Shown in pieces: positions 33,251 to 45,376 of a DNA stretch of 64,000 nucleotides. Both the position numbers and the translations under genes were made by a program. Source of the stretch: Litsea cubeba (lineage: Eukaryota > Streptophyta > Magnoliopsida > Laurales > Lauraceae); contig CM022953.1 of assembly GCA_012931725.1 (NCBI GenBank), positions 60,582,321-60,646,320 of the forward strand, written 5' to 3'. The notes beneath the pieces are model-generated. The model did no database searches. It was not told the DNA's origin and saw only the letters and a program-made list of their open reading frames with translations. Each line of letters begins with the position of its first letter. The stretch's first letter is position 1.

Positions 33251-33638
33251 CATTGGCCCACGCCCTGATTTCTAAATTTTTGTTGGTTAATCACCGTTGC
33301 CACATTTTACTTTTATCCTATCACTTATTAATAGGTGCTACTAACAAGGTTTTGTGTTTTCTCATTGGTGGGCAGGCTCCTTTGCAATTAGATGTCAAAG
33401 GGGGAGAGAAATATCAAGTGGTCTCCAATTGAGGGGGAAAAGATTCAAGGGTTATCTAGTTGAGGGGGAGAAGCTTTGCCTAACAATTTTTTTTGTGTAG
33501 TTTCTGTGTGTCAAATCTCTCGCAAGGAAAATCCAAAGCTCCAAAATATCCAAATGCTCCCAAACATCCAAAGCTCCTTAAATGTCCAAAGAAGATGATG
33601 TTCAAGTTTTCATAGGAGATTGAGAGAGAGTTCAAGCT
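33251..33638 (+). other. Element C 3' untranslated region
   Basis: This is non-coding apart from the polypurine tracts. From 33525 to 33600 it holds short irregular repeats of (A)TCCAAA(T/G)GCTCC. The left junction of the minus-strand insertion lies somewhere between about 33480 and 33640 and could not be fixed. Confidence 0.45.
33395..33475 (+). promoter_or_regulatory. Three successive polypurine tracts of element C
   Basis: CAAAGGGGGAGAG (about 33395), TTGAGGGGGAAAAG (about 33430) and TTGAGGGGGAGAAG (about 33460) lie within 80 bp after pol. Multiple polypurine tracts between pol and the 3' LTR are a described feature of Sireviruses. The tract directly touching the 3' LTR is GCAAGAGGAAGAT (39310-39322). 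Confidence 0.55.
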
Positions 33639-34340
33639 TCAAGGTGACCTAGAGACCCTGGTCTTAATAGGTTCTAGACGGCGAGAATGCCGGGTTTCTC
33701 TCACGGGCGATGGGGACTTAGAGTGATGACTAGGAGCTGGGGTGTGGGATGCAGAACAGTGCCATTTATCTGGAGAGACATACCGAGGATGCATCCTACG
33801 AGCATCATCACTATTGATCCCAATGAATGCTGACTCATTGATCCTAGATGACGAAGTATGAAGGTGTTCAGAGTAGTCCATGGACCTATGTGATTCTCGA
33901 AGAACAACACCCTGTTGAGGTGGTTCGAACTGAGGAGACATTCGGGGTCGAGGGACAATTTTAACACCCGGAGGGAGACTTTCTTGAGAAGAAGATGCTC
34001 TCGAGCTGACAGAAGGGGTTGGAGAACGCGATTGTCGCCTGGGCCAATCATAGTCAGTCTCTTACGGATCAGTTCTCTGGGTGGAGCTAGCTTGTGGAGC
34101 CTTAGCTGTGGGGTCAGGTATTCTAAATGGTAAGACTTGTCCATATAGCAAAGTGACTTATGTTGTGGTAAATGGGGTTTGCTCCAGATTTTTAGACATA
34201 TAATCATATAAGGGGTTGTACCGTCCTTGATACCCATCATATGATTCGTGTTGAGATTTGTGAGCTTGTTGTGACCGTGGCGTGTGCCCCTGATCACGGA
34301 AACTAACCTTAGAATGGGACGAATGTCCCTCCCTGTCAAA
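33639..34340 (-). pseudogene. Broken Ser/Arg-rich ORF of fragment D
   Basis: A single minus-strand frame of about 230 codons follows a good splice-acceptor-like site (TTCTCTTTTGACAG near 34340). It carries two stops (34158-34160 and about 34070). It reads GHSSHSKVSFRDQGHTPRS, then a Ser/Arg-rich stretch (RQSRSPTPSVSSRASSSQES), then MSPQFEPPQQGVVLRESHRS, and ends RSP at the TGA at 33639-33641. Both stops would be Gln or Arg codons with one C-to-T change, so it was probably once a protein. I do not recognise it. Position just inside the LTR suggests the N-terminal part of a gag or an extra ORF. Confidence 0.4.
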
Positions 34341-34559
34341 AGAGAAGCGGAGAAAAGGAGGGAAATCACAAAGAAAATTGAGAATAAGAGCAGGAGGAGA
34401 AGATGCGCAGCTTGAAAATAGGTATGGGCCGAACCCTACTTCAATCGAAACTAGGTGGCCAGAGATTACAAGGGTCACTAGTGTATTTCGAAAAAAGGAT
34501 TTTAAGTGCCCCGTGTGTGAGAGGTGCAAGCAAAACAAACAAAGAACCAAAATAAAGAC

Positions 34560-34873
34560 ATCCTAAGAACTAGTTCTGTAGGGATCTTAAATTGCTTCTA
34601 TGTTTAGTGGGGAAGACCTAGTTAGTTCCTAGATTCAAACAGGGGTCCTAAATGAACTCTTAGGTTCAAAATGGGAATCCCAGACGAAACCTAATTAAGT
34701 TCAAAGAATGCTTAATAGTGTAAATGCAAGAAAGTATGTAACTTTGAAAACGAATGTGAAAACTAATTTATGTTAATGAGGACAGCATTGGTAGACGAGT
34801 ACAGACCCTTTCAAAGAAAATGGCCCAAAATAATTTAGATGAGACACAAGTGGTCCCACCATGATCGCCAGGC
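34560..34873. other. Non-coding leader of fragment D
   Basis: This stretch lies between the possible primer site (34870) and the ORF acceptor. It is AT-rich, with no repeats or coding signal that I can support. Confidence 0.35.
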
Positions 34874-36178
34874 TGTCGGACGTGATTTTCGGACCCGATG
34901 TGGGTGAAAACACAGTGTTATATAGAGCGATACTTGAAAGTACCGACCATGTGGGAAATTAAGGGTCCCACTCATCACAATGCCGCCGGCGATGCGTGAT
35001 GGTCTCATCAATATTATTTTGGGTCATTTGTTATGGGGGTTCAGTCCATCTTTAAAATTCGAGATGAGTGACAAGACTAAATTCCATGCATTTGGACGAA
35101 AAGAAATAAAAATAGATGAAATATGAAATAGGTAAAATAATCCTGAATTCTATGGGTTGCTACATGCTCGTTGATCAATTTTTAGTAATTTTTTTACAAT
35201 TCAGATTGGTCTCAAATTTTATGGAAACTCAGTGTATGTGATGATAAAGTCCCATATTTAATTTTGAATTTTTATGATCGCTGGAACCTTATAAGGTAAT
35301 GCAGACAAATCTGAAGAAAAAGGGCAGAATTTCTGGACTGCAGAATTTGACACGTGACACAGGTCCACTCTCTGATTTTTTATAATTTTTACAGAACTCC
35401 AATTAGTCTAATATATTTATGAGACTTAGTGGACCCAAAGAGGCTTCTCCTATAATTTTTTCATGAATTTTGGATTAACATAACCCTTCATGATTATGAG
35501 CACAAAGCCAAGTTAACCTGTTGGATTTTCTGCACTGCAGAATTTGGTCCATGACCAGGGTCCACTCTCTGAATTTTGATAAACTCTATAAAACTCCAAT
35601 TAATATGAAAATTCTATGGGAGTTAATGGACCCAAAGGGGAAGCTCATGTGATTTTTTTCATGGATTTTCAATGAACAGAAGCCATTGTAGTTATTTACA
35701 CAATTCCCAGTTAACATGCTGAGTTTTCTGCAGTGCATAGTCTATGACTCAGGCCTGCTTTCCGATTTTTAATAATTTATTGAAAAATTGAAATCAGTTG
35801 AAACCAAATCTCACTGAAAGACAACTGGTATGAGAGTATTCAGAAAAATCAGTGAGTTTTTATTCAAAATAGAAATTATTGAATCAGGGATTTGAAAATA
35901 GTGTACAGGTTTTCAAAATCTGCTGCACTCCAATTTACATATTTTGACTGGTTCAAAGATTCTAGACTTGGGTTCAGAAGTGTCTTATCATAGCCCCAAT
36001 TACACAAGATTTCAGTATGAGACATAGCATAAAATCACTCCAAATCGGATAGAAATGATGACTAAAGTTATAATCAATCATTGCATGCAGTAAAGGAATT
36101 CCTATCAACAATTTGCAATCCCAAAGAAAAATCAAGCACTGTTTATCTACTTCATTCAGCTGAATCACACAATGAGAT
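34874..36178 (-). repeat. Distal LTR part of fragment D
   Basis: This LTR-like DNA contains three diverged copies of a unit of about 180 bp at about 35190-35770. The shared motifs are CTGCAGAATTTG, TGAC(A/C)CAGG(T/G)CC(A/T)CTCTCTGA and ACTCCAATTA. No coding capacity is seen. Confidence 0.4.
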
Positions 36179-36183
36179 AAAAC

Positions 36184-37075
36184 TGTGTGGGGAGATTTCC
36201 AGAGCCACAGGATTACGCTAATCACAGCCATCAGATGAGTCTAAGCACTCTCACGTGCCATCCGCGTGCCATCCATGTGGCACCAGGCTCACCCCGGCTG
36301 CCAGGACAGGAGGTCCGGCCGAAGTCAAGCATCTCCGGACCGCTGGCGCCGAGCTCGGCCACCTCGTGTGTCCATCTCGGCAGAGAGCTCCACCTCGGCT
36401 AAAAGAGCCGAGACGGAAGCCGAAGTAAGAAAAAACCTCCGCTTGCGCCCCTCGCCCCCTCCACGTCATCAAGCACGTGGAGGAGTAGGGGCGCAAGCTA
36501 GCAGGACAAATGCGACATCCAGCCGCTCACAATCTTCGCTAGATCACTGACATGGCGGCATCCAGCGGCTGAGGCCACATCAGGGCAGGGCCCGAGGGCG
36601 GATCCGATGGTACCCCTACCGCCAAAGGCGTCCAACACGATCTGGCCCAACAAGACGCGCATTAAATGCGACGTGGGCTGATCCGACGCGCATTTAATGC
36701 AGAGTGGGCTGGATTGGACCGCATTAATTGCAACGTGGGCTGATCATGACTTCCCAGTCGAATCATGAGACCCATGCCAAGATATCGTCCAAGATATCTT
36801 CCAAATCGTCTATAAAAAAGGACTGCATTTCACATGCAAGGTACGCACAATACACACTTGAGAGCTGTTACTCCGCCTCTCCTCTTCCTCTCATTCCATT
36901 GTTCCAGTTCCTTCACTGACTTTGGCATCGGAGAGCCTTGCGCCGCCCAGGCCAGGGTCCTCTGACCGTGTGTTCTTCTCTTTCAGGCTTTCGGACGGTA
37001 CCCAGTCATCACCATTGTTAGATAAGTCCTCTTAGGCTCCCCAGATATTGTGGGTCATTATTTTCTGCACCTACA
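36184..37075 (+). mobile_element. Solo LTR related to family B
   Basis: This 892-bp segment starts TGTGTGGGGAGATTTCCAG and ends TTTTCTGCACCTACA. It is flanked by perfect AAAAC duplications (36179-36183 and 37076-37080). It shares the LTR start TGTGTGGGGA, the repeated CATTAAATGC motifs (36655-36735) and the R-region text GCATCGGAGAGCC..CCAGGGTCC with the LTRs of element B, so it belongs to that family or a sister family. A TATA box CTATAAAAAAGG is at about 36810-36821. No internal sequence remains, as expected after LTR-LTR recombination. Confidence 0.85.
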
Positions 37076-37080
37076 AAAAC

Positions 37081-39311
37081 TAACCAAGAAGATCTACTAA
37101 AGATGATAAAAATAATAAATAATAAATAAATAAATAAATAAAGGGGGGTTGGTGCCAATATCTTGTGAAGGGGATCAAATCCGTATCACCGGATACCCAC
37201 TTCAAGTCCCATGGAAAAGAAAGGGTAGGCTTGTTTTGAGAAAAAAAGATGCCTAGAATGATGCTTGGATGCATTTAAAAACTTGTGCGACATTCAAGCT
37301 CAACCATGAAAGCTGAAGGGTCCAAAGGCTAACTTGGACTAAAAATGATTGGACAGTGCTGTGGTCAATCATGGGGAGTCCTCTAGGAGGCTATCCCCGT
37401 AAGGCCTAGGGAGTCGCGCAGAATGAGGGCGGTGTTGCTATTGCATCTTTAAAACAAGGGTCGCTTAGGTCCCGAAAAATCTGTGATTTGATTAGAACGA
37501 TGGGTGGTTTTTAAGAAAACGCACATGATTTTTAAATAGATGAAGCATAAAAAATGACATCTTTTAAAGAAAAGAGGTCTACCCTATTTTGCTTGAGATG
37601 TAACAAAACATTGGCACGCTTTTTTGTATTTTTGTATTTTTTAATTTTTTTGGTTTTTTTTTTTGAAATATAGGTTGGAATGGCCCAAACTAGGGATGCA
37701 TGCAACATATTGAAAACCATTTTTTGAGAGTTTTTATGGAGATTTTTTATTTTATTTTTTGGATTTTCGAAAATTGGGCCAAAAGGGCCTAAATAGAGGT
37801 ATGCATGGAACCTAACCTAAATCCTCATCTCTTTTGACATTGGAGAGCATGGATGGGCTGACCCCATGAAAGGGCCAGCCCATCTACCACTGCTCTCCTA
37901 GTCCCTAAAGGACTAAGTCAACGAAAAGGGAGCATGGGATCTAACTATGAATATGATGATGAGTTTATGAATTAATACGTATTGATGAATGAAAATGAAT
38001 GCAATAATAGTGGTAATACAAAATTTAGGATGCACACTATTGAACTAGCTATGCAACCAGCACGGACATGTTAAAATGAATATGATGAAAATAAATGGGT
38101 GCAACAATGATACTGATAATAATAATCTAAGATGCACTAATTATAACAGATAAAAAAAATGAACTGAAAGGAGTGGACAAATCTTACCAGACTGATGGGA
38201 TCGAGAGGGATGAAGATGACGATGGGAAGGGGATGATGATGGTGCGTTGATGGAGAGGTTTCTGCGCAGGGCTGGATGGAAGGTCGCGTATGGAAAAAAG
38301 ATGGGATCACAAGATGAAGAAGATGTCCCGTCAAATGGCTCTGGATGGTGATTGTAAAATGAAACCTGTGATCCAAAATCTCGTTGGGATCTTATCTGTT
38401 ACAGGTGATAGGTTGGATGGATGATTATCCCCTAGGTTGTTGCTTATCCTCCCTCTTAGTCCTAATCGTCCCATTTGTGGGCTGTTAATGAGGATGGATG
38501 AGGCTGAGTAGATCATATGATGATGATCAATTTGAATCCACGATGAGCTTGACACGTTTGAATTTAAATTAAATGTTGAAAATCTGCTCGAGTTGATGGG
38601 CCAAGAGGCATGGGTTAGTGGACTTGACCAGGTTGGGTTGATGAAATGTTCAAGACGAGCCCACTCATCTCTTTGATTGGAAAAAAGGTGGGACCCACAC
38701 ATGCCAAATATGTAGAAGTCAAGCTTAGGATCTAACCATTGGATTTCTGATAATTAAATGTTCGTGGAAGATTCCTGGTGAGGAGAACACATTGGCATAT
38801 TGACTCAAAACATTTGCAGACCGGCAAGAAGTTCGAGTTTTAAGGGACCCCGGCCTGATTAATTTGGAAGAAAAATCATAACTCAGGATTTGACCGTCGG
38901 ATTTTTGAGATCTGATTACTAGTGGAAATCTCTCGATGAGTAGGTCCTGATGATATATGGGCCGTGTCCATTTGAAGATATAGAAAATATTTGAATTTTT
39001 GGGGTGCCCACACATTAAATATCTGAAAAAGGCATATCTCTTGATCTGACTGTTGGATTCTTTAAATCCATATTTCATCAAGAAGCTTACTAAATGTAGA
39101 TCATCATGAAAGTGAGATCTGACTCGAAACATGAGAGTTGGTGAGATCCACAAAAAAAAAAAAAAAACTATAATAATGCAACCTTCCTAAATGTGCATGA
39201 TAATGAAGATTTTAATTTACTTATTCAAAATTGTCCAAATGGGGCAAAATTGGGGCATCGATAATATAAGTATTAAAATTGTCCATATGGGTCACAAAAT
39301 GAGGTGTCTGC
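37081..39311 (-). repeat. Proximal LTR part of fragment D
   Basis: This AT-rich non-coding DNA continues fragment D on the other side of the nested solo LTR. It includes an (AATA)n tract at 37110-37140. Several segments read like U3 promoter DNA (for example AACTCAGGATTTGACCGTCGGATTTTTGAGATC near 38880, which also resembles 62875-62900). No ORF looks real. Confidence 0.35.
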
Positions 39312-39322
39312 AAGAGGAAGAT

Positions 39323-42300
39323 TGTTAGAGTTCTTTTTTTGTTGCAATTTGATAGGATGCATTCAATTTTATAGCATGACCTCTCATTCATTCATTTCCT
39401 TAATCTTGGGATCTTCATGCAAAATCTTCATTTATAATCTTTATTTTTATTATATGTTATGCATGTTTTTAAATCATCTTAGGCATTTTAGATTTCATAT
39501 TTTTAAAACTCTTAGAATGATTTAAAACAAGTTTCCTAGCTTGATTCCATGGCCTAAAGTCCCCACAGGAAAATCTCTTTGAAATATACATTTTTGGGGA
39601 AAACAAGACTTTTACCGACGACCAATATATCACCTTTACCTGTGGCTGAGACTGCCGCTAAAAGCATATTTTCAAAAAATTATGACCGTTGGAAGGGCTT
39701 ATACCGGCTACCAATGTACACTTTTACCGACGGCCCCGGCCCCCGCTAAAAGTATATTTAAAAAATATATATAATTGTTGGACTAGCAGTTGGCAACCTT
39801 TTTGGCTATAAAAAGGGACTTTTTCCTTGGGAAAAAGAGTTGACCTTTTAAAGAGTTTTGAGGCCAAGGAAGGAGGATCTTTTAAGAGCAGTAGTGAAGG
39901 AATTATGGGGCTAATCCATTGATTCAACCTTTGATTCATCTCAAATGGGTATGCTCTCTTTTCTCAAAATATCTCATGCTATGTCTTAAACTTTCTTTTT
40001 ATTCAATAGCATGTTGTAAGTGATTGAATGTTATTTTCCTAACATCTTTAGGACTTTAAACTTGTTTTTCTATAGGACTACAACATACATTTTTGAGAAA
40101 ATTGAACTTTTACCGGCGGCCAATCCACTTTTACCGATGGTTTCTGGCCCCCGCTAAAAGTAGTTTTTCAAACGGTCATATTTTTTACCGTTGAGTACCC
40201 GGTAGACCGGGCAAGGGGTTGGGCACTTTTTGGGTATAAAATGAAGCTCATTCCTTTGCCAAAGTAAGGAACTTTTAAGCCTTCTTTGAGGTTTTTGGAG
40301 ACAAGAGAAAGGGGAATGAACTAAGAGAGACCAAGGGGTCATTTGGAAAGCTAAAGCTTGGAATCATGAAGTTAAATCTCCAAGTAAGTTTTACTTTTCT
40401 AAATCATATGTTATATGCTTTGTTTAAATTATTGGTAAATGAATTTTAGCATGATAACTATCACTACACCATAATAATTGATTAGTAACGGATACGCAGC
40501 CGTTACAAAAAATATTAGTAATGGTTATTTTACATTGACACAATTGCGTTACAAATGAAAAGTAACAGAAGTTAGTAACACTTAATAACTATTAGAAATA
40601 GTACTAACGTTTGTCAAATGTGATTGAAATTAATTTCAGCAACACATCTTCAATCGTTACAATTTATTACTAACGGTTATTAATTTTGTTCATAGTTTGT
40701 TCCCAATGGATAAAACTATTGGTAATTCCCACTTTCTGACGCATATATAACTATTTGGTCAAACTATTTATAACGGTTGATGTCCGTTACTAAGTATTCT
40801 ATTTGTAACGGTTTATATCCGTTACTAAGTATTTGTTGTTTTTTATAAAAAAAAAATGGAATTTCCTGATCCATTTCTGACAGGCCACCTACAGTACTTC
40901 TGACTACATAGATACTCTCTCATCTGCATGTGTACTACAAATCCCACAATGTGAATATAATTATCCCACAAGTGTGTAAAAATAAGAACACAAGCTTAAA
41001 GATAGTTAATTAAGATGCAGAGTAAATAGTGAATTTTCACTTCATCAAGAAACAAAATGGAAAAATCATCCATCAGATAAAAGAGAACTGATACGTGATT
41101 AATGATGGTTTCAGCAAAAAATTCTACTCACCCATTCTCAGGAATATATCAAACCCAAAGTTCTGCTTTATCCGTGCATGTTTGGGTGGCCCCATTCAAC
41201 CCATGCCATTCTTTTTACATTTTGGTCAAGACGAGGAAAGGCATAGAAGTTGTTGCCACTAACCAAAATCTTAGGTTCTAGAAGTTACAAGATCATACAA
41301 AACAAAATCAATCATGAGAAATTTCTTTCAAATAAAAAAATAAATACGAGGGAAGAAGCATGTAACAAAAGTTCCTACATCCTATAAGAAATTAACAAGT
41401 GAAACACCTGATGCTTCAGATTATTCATAAGTTGCCTACAAGTAACACTTAAGCATTTTTATTATTCTACCTCAAAGCAACACTCAAACATTTTTATTGT
41501 TCTACCCAGGTCATTCAGATGATGAAGAATCCGACCAGTGGCTTTACTTTTAGAAAGCAATATTCTGATAAAAGTGAAGCAATAATAATACATGATAAGC
41601 TTTTTGTATTTGACCAGTTTCAGAAAGGTTCTGCCTTGAAATACAAGAGAGAAACAAAGGCCAGTATGGTGATATGAATACACTGAAATAGCATACATAT
41701 TCAACAGGCCTCATCTCCACAAAAGCAAATTTCTTTTCATGGTTTATATAAACATTGACAACAGCATCACCTTCAAAAACAAATCAGAATCAAAAGTCAG
41801 GTAGGTGCAAAATGGTACTAGGCATCAATGAACACAACATACAACCACCAAATGTTGGTACCGGCAATGCAAAGACTTTCTTAAGCTTGCATTAGCGGAG
41901 TTAAAAAGGGGTGGTTTGAATAATCTCACAAGCCAGTAAAACAAACAAGCATACTTATAAAAACAAACAACAATAATAAAAATTATACAGATAAGAAAAC
42001 TAACCATACTTAATGCTTTAGTCAGCAAGTTTTGTAATCACATTGAGTTAAACAGGCCTATATGTCCAAGGAAAACAAATTTCAACCTAAATCATGTTAT
42101 GCTGTTGGCAGGGACTACTTGTGACCCTCATCACCCCTATATAAATGCTCTTCCCATTTCCCGCACCATCTAATCCTTGTGTTTTTTAATGGTGGGTTTT
42201 GGTCCATTGTTACAGCTATTGACTGTCTCTCTCAGTTTTGTTCTTGGATGATACCCACCTTTTCTTTATATGAAATGTATGAAAATTAGAGGATGCAAAG

Positions 42301-43783
42301 ACTAAAATCATACATTCATCAAGAAGGCCACTGTCAAAAAATCAATCAAGCTGATATCAACAAGTTCTCACAACTACTAATCACTCCATCAAAATTCCCA
42401 CAAAATAATAAAAACCCAGAAATACAAACTCCTGAGAATGATTTAACCATTTCACAATCAGGTAGTGTTCAGGTTGAAACTTGAAACTGTTGAGTCAATA
42501 TCATTACCATATTTGTGTAAGGCAATGAAGAACACCACCATATTGTTTGAGAGATCCTAGTATCTGCTATGAGACAACCTTGTCAGAACATACATTACCC
42601 TTCTAATGCAATATCATCAAATGTCAATGTCAAATATTACTGATACATGTTATATAACCACTACCATGATGATTAAGCCTTATCCCATTCCCATTTATTG
42701 AACATTGGCATTAAAATTGCCTACATAATTATCAATGCGTGTGTCCTAATCCAAGCCACCATGAATATAATTGTTGAGGACATAAATGATTTTACCTCAA
42801 ATTACAATCAGAGTGAAGATTTTTAGTAGAATGAATTTTTGGTGGTGCAGAATGCAGATAACAGGAATCACCAAATATCTAGTCAAAGTTCACATAACTT
42901 AAATTCGCAAGGTGGACCACAAATTTCAGGCTCGATAAATGCAATACAGTTCCCACCTAATACAATTCCACAAATCACAAACTACAAAGTATATATGACT
43001 TTTAATACACATGAGTTTGGTTTTAATGTTTCAAAACTAACTTGTTTGATTTCAGTTACACTTGTTTAAATCAAGTTGTTCATCTTTAAAAATCATGTGT
43101 TTTCATTCTACTCTTTCTCATACATATGATTAATATCTTTGCATCATTTAGAGTTTATTCCTTCTAAAAAGAGATAGAGTGTTTTCTAGTACATGCATTA
43201 ATCTTAGACTTTTTCATTCATATGCATGTACCTAGAAGTTAAGTTTACATTTTACAATTAGCCTATTTAGAGGTACTAAATTGCACTTAGTTGTTCTGTT
43301 ATCCATGCATTCATAGGCATTTTATTTAAGAGAAAATCCTCTTGCTGTAAAGGTTGGTGCTTAGCTTTGAAAAGCATAATTAGTGGTTTGTAAAGGTTAA
43401 TGCTAAGCCTTGAAAAGCATAGTAGTGTTTTTGTAAGGTTGAAGGTGAAGCAAAACCTTACTTTGACTTAGTGAAAATCCGGTAGGGACGCCGGGAGTGG
43501 ATGTAGGAACGTTGGCCGAGCCACTATAAATATTTGTGTTATGGTGATTGATCTTTTGCTTACTTTATGTGGTTGATGCTCTTATGTTTAATACTCTTAT
43601 TGAATGAAGCTTGTAGTTGTTAGCTTCTTGTGAATGCTTAACTTAGAGACTACTCTTTTTCACAAGATAATTAATCTTTAACAAAGCATAAGTGATTTAA
43701 AAGCAAAAAGAATTAAGATTGGTCTAGGTCTTTGAGCTCACCCTATTGACACCCCCCCTCTAGGATTCGATCTTGGACTTTCA
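39323..43783 (+). mobile_element. 3' LTR of copia element C, split by an insertion
   Basis: It starts TGTTAGAGTTC after a polypurine tract. It matches the 5' LTR up to GGACTACAACATA (about 40086) and again from about 42990 (TTTTAATACACATGAG) to the end GATCTTGGACTTTCA at 43783. The split part is 2.9 kb. The target duplication TCTAC follows at 43784-43788. The TATA box GGCTATAAAAAGG (about 39805) is intact here. Confidence 0.85.
40087..42990. mobile_element. Composite insertion in the 3' LTR of element C
   Basis: The first 370 bp look like a diverged relative of the same LTR (CTTTTACCGGCGGCCAAT..CCCCCGCTAAAAG, with GGGTATAAAATG at about 40230). At 40462 a CACTA-like end follows (CACTACACCATAATAATTG), with subterminal TAACGG and CCGTTAC repeats to about 40830. 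The remainder is AT-rich and non-coding. I could not find a matching TGTAGTG end. The short ORF at 42839-42990 (QNADNRNHQISSQSS) may be a captured exon or chance. Boundaries and target duplication are unresolved. Confidence 0.5.
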
Positions 43784-43788
43784 TCTAC

Positions 43789-44428
43789 AACTCAGCCCAT
43801 GATCACTCCCATTTCTCTGAATCACCCATCCATCATCTCACCTCTACAATGAACCTAATCCAAACAGGCAAAGACCCCAAAACAGTAGTGTCCAAACAAT
43901 GGCTTTTAAGTATTAACAAACCTTGGATTTCATCCATCCATAGCTTTTGGACAATGAAATGGAAAAAGGAACAAAAAATCAAAAAAAAAAGGGAAAAAAA
44001 GCAAATAAGTAAAATAAATAAAATAAAAATAGAACACTCAACAAATTGAATGCAAGGAAATCTAAACACCAAACTTCAAACGAAAATCAAAGGCACTTCC
44101 ATGCAATTACAACAACAAAAAATGGATAGTATTTGCAGTAGATACAAGTAAAAAGGACCTGACTTTTCTTGCTTAGAGAAACCCTATTTTGGATTCTCAT
44201 TTTTCTCCAGCAACTCCGGCGACGAGCAATGGTGGTTGGCGGTGTGAGATGATCTGGCCAGAATCTCTAATTAGACGAATCGGGAGAGGGCAGGGAGAAA
44301 GAGTGCAAAAAGGTGGGAGAGGAAAAAAAAGCCATGATGACGATGGGGAAGGAGGAAAAAAAAGGCCTTTAGCAAGAACAGGGAAGGAATAGATTATGTG
44401 GGAATTAGGGAAAGAAAACGATGGGGGT
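43789..44428. other. Flanking DNA between elements C and B
   Basis: This appears to be unique DNA with pyrimidine-rich and A-rich stretches. It continues across element B at 57177, so both stretches were once adjacent. No gene can be supported, though 44180-44428 has a slightly higher GC content and could be a decayed 5' region of a minus-strand gene. Confidence 0.4.
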
Positions 44429-45182
44429 TGTAAGTGCCTAAATATTACGGACTTTGTAATAGAGGTTATTTTGAGTCTGATGATCCTTCGAAGATGGTGA
44501 GTAGGGGGAGAAGATGAGGACGTCAAAGGACCCTGGCTGTGGGCAGCACAAGGCTCTCCGATGCCTAAGTCAGTGAGAGATCTGAGCGATATGATAGAGA
44601 TAAGGAAGGAGAGAGACAGAGTAGCAGCTCTCTGGTTGTGATTGTGCGTACCTGTGATGGAGTTCGCTCCTCTATTTATAGAGGAGGAGGTCTACATTGC
44701 ATGAAGGGGCTCATGACGACGTCCTAGCATTCCCAGAGATACTGTCATGTCAGCCCACTATACATTAAATGGCAGTCCGATCAGCCCATTATGCATTAAA
44801 TGCTGGTCTAATCGGGCCTTACCACATCTGACTTTTGGGCCTAGTCCCATCGGGCCTGGCTTGGAGCCATACTCTGATGGGACGTAGCCGTTGGATGCCG
44901 CTCTGTCAGGGGTGAGGGGCGGCCAAGATGGCTTTGTCAGACCCAGCTGGATGTCCTTGAAAGTACAGCCGTCATCGTCCATCTCGGCTAAAGGTCTGGC
45001 TCTGGTGCCTAGCTGAGCGGTCGAAGTGAAGGCTTCGTATTGAGGTCGGGGGTGCCCGAGACCAGAAACGGCCTCGACCTTGGATAGCGCATGAGTAACG
45101 TTCGCCGAGGCTAAGGCGTGATTAGCCGACACTAGTGCCGTAGTTATTATAACCCCAGTGTTTTGGGAGACATCCCCACACA
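44429..45182 (-). mobile_element. 3' LTR of element B
   Basis: In plus orientation it runs TGTAAGTGCCTAAATATTACGG to CATCCCCACACA. On the minus strand it starts TGTGTGGGGATG. It is 754 bp and very similar to the 5' LTR (56408-57176). A TATA box lies at about 44671-44682. The polypurine tract (45183-45196) adjoins it. Confidence 0.88.
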
Positions 45183-45196
45183 ATTGCCCCCTAGCT
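45183..45196 (-). promoter_or_regulatory. Polypurine tract of element B
   Basis: The minus strand reads AGCTAGGGGGCAAT immediately before the 3' LTR start. Confidence 0.7.
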
Positions 45197-45376
45197 TCTG
45201 ACTTCACGGAATTTGCCGACTACGTGAGGTCGGGAGCTACAAGACGGGAGATCCTTCTGGAGTAGAACTCACCTCGGTTTCGACTGCTGACGTTTGGTCT
45301 TCATCCGTAGTCGCTTTGAATGACCGAGGTAATAAATGATGCTTGCAAATTAATGCGGAAGACATACCGACGGCAC

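Larger units (their letters stand above)
33639..39312 (-). mobile_element. Minus-strand LTR element fragment D, inserted in element C
   Basis: Read on the minus strand, 39312 begins TGCAGACACCTCATTTTGTGACCC, an LTR-like start. At 34874 a CA end is followed by GCC and TGGCGATCATGGTGGGA, which resembles a TGGCGA-type primer-binding site. This would make an LTR of about 3.5 kb once the nested solo LTR (36184-37075) is removed, followed by 1.2 kb of internal DNA with a broken ORF (33639-34340). The other LTR and the rest of the element are missing. The LTR interpretation is moderately supported; no target duplication was found. Confidence 0.5.
26865..43783 (+). mobile_element. Sirevirus-like Ty1/copia element C with nested insertions
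   Basis: The 5' LTR (26865-28410), tRNA-iMet primer site, gag, pol in copia order (protease, integrase, RT, RNase H) and several polypurine tracts are followed by 5.7 kb of foreign DNA. Then comes the 3' LTR (39323-43783), itself split by an insertion. The outer flanks carry the same 5 bp, TCTAC, at 26860-26864 and 43784-43788, which shows that these LTRs belong to one insertion. A large gag with coiled coil, two CCHC fingers and repeated polypurine tracts fit the Sirevirus (SIRE/Maximus) lineage. Confidence 0.85.
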
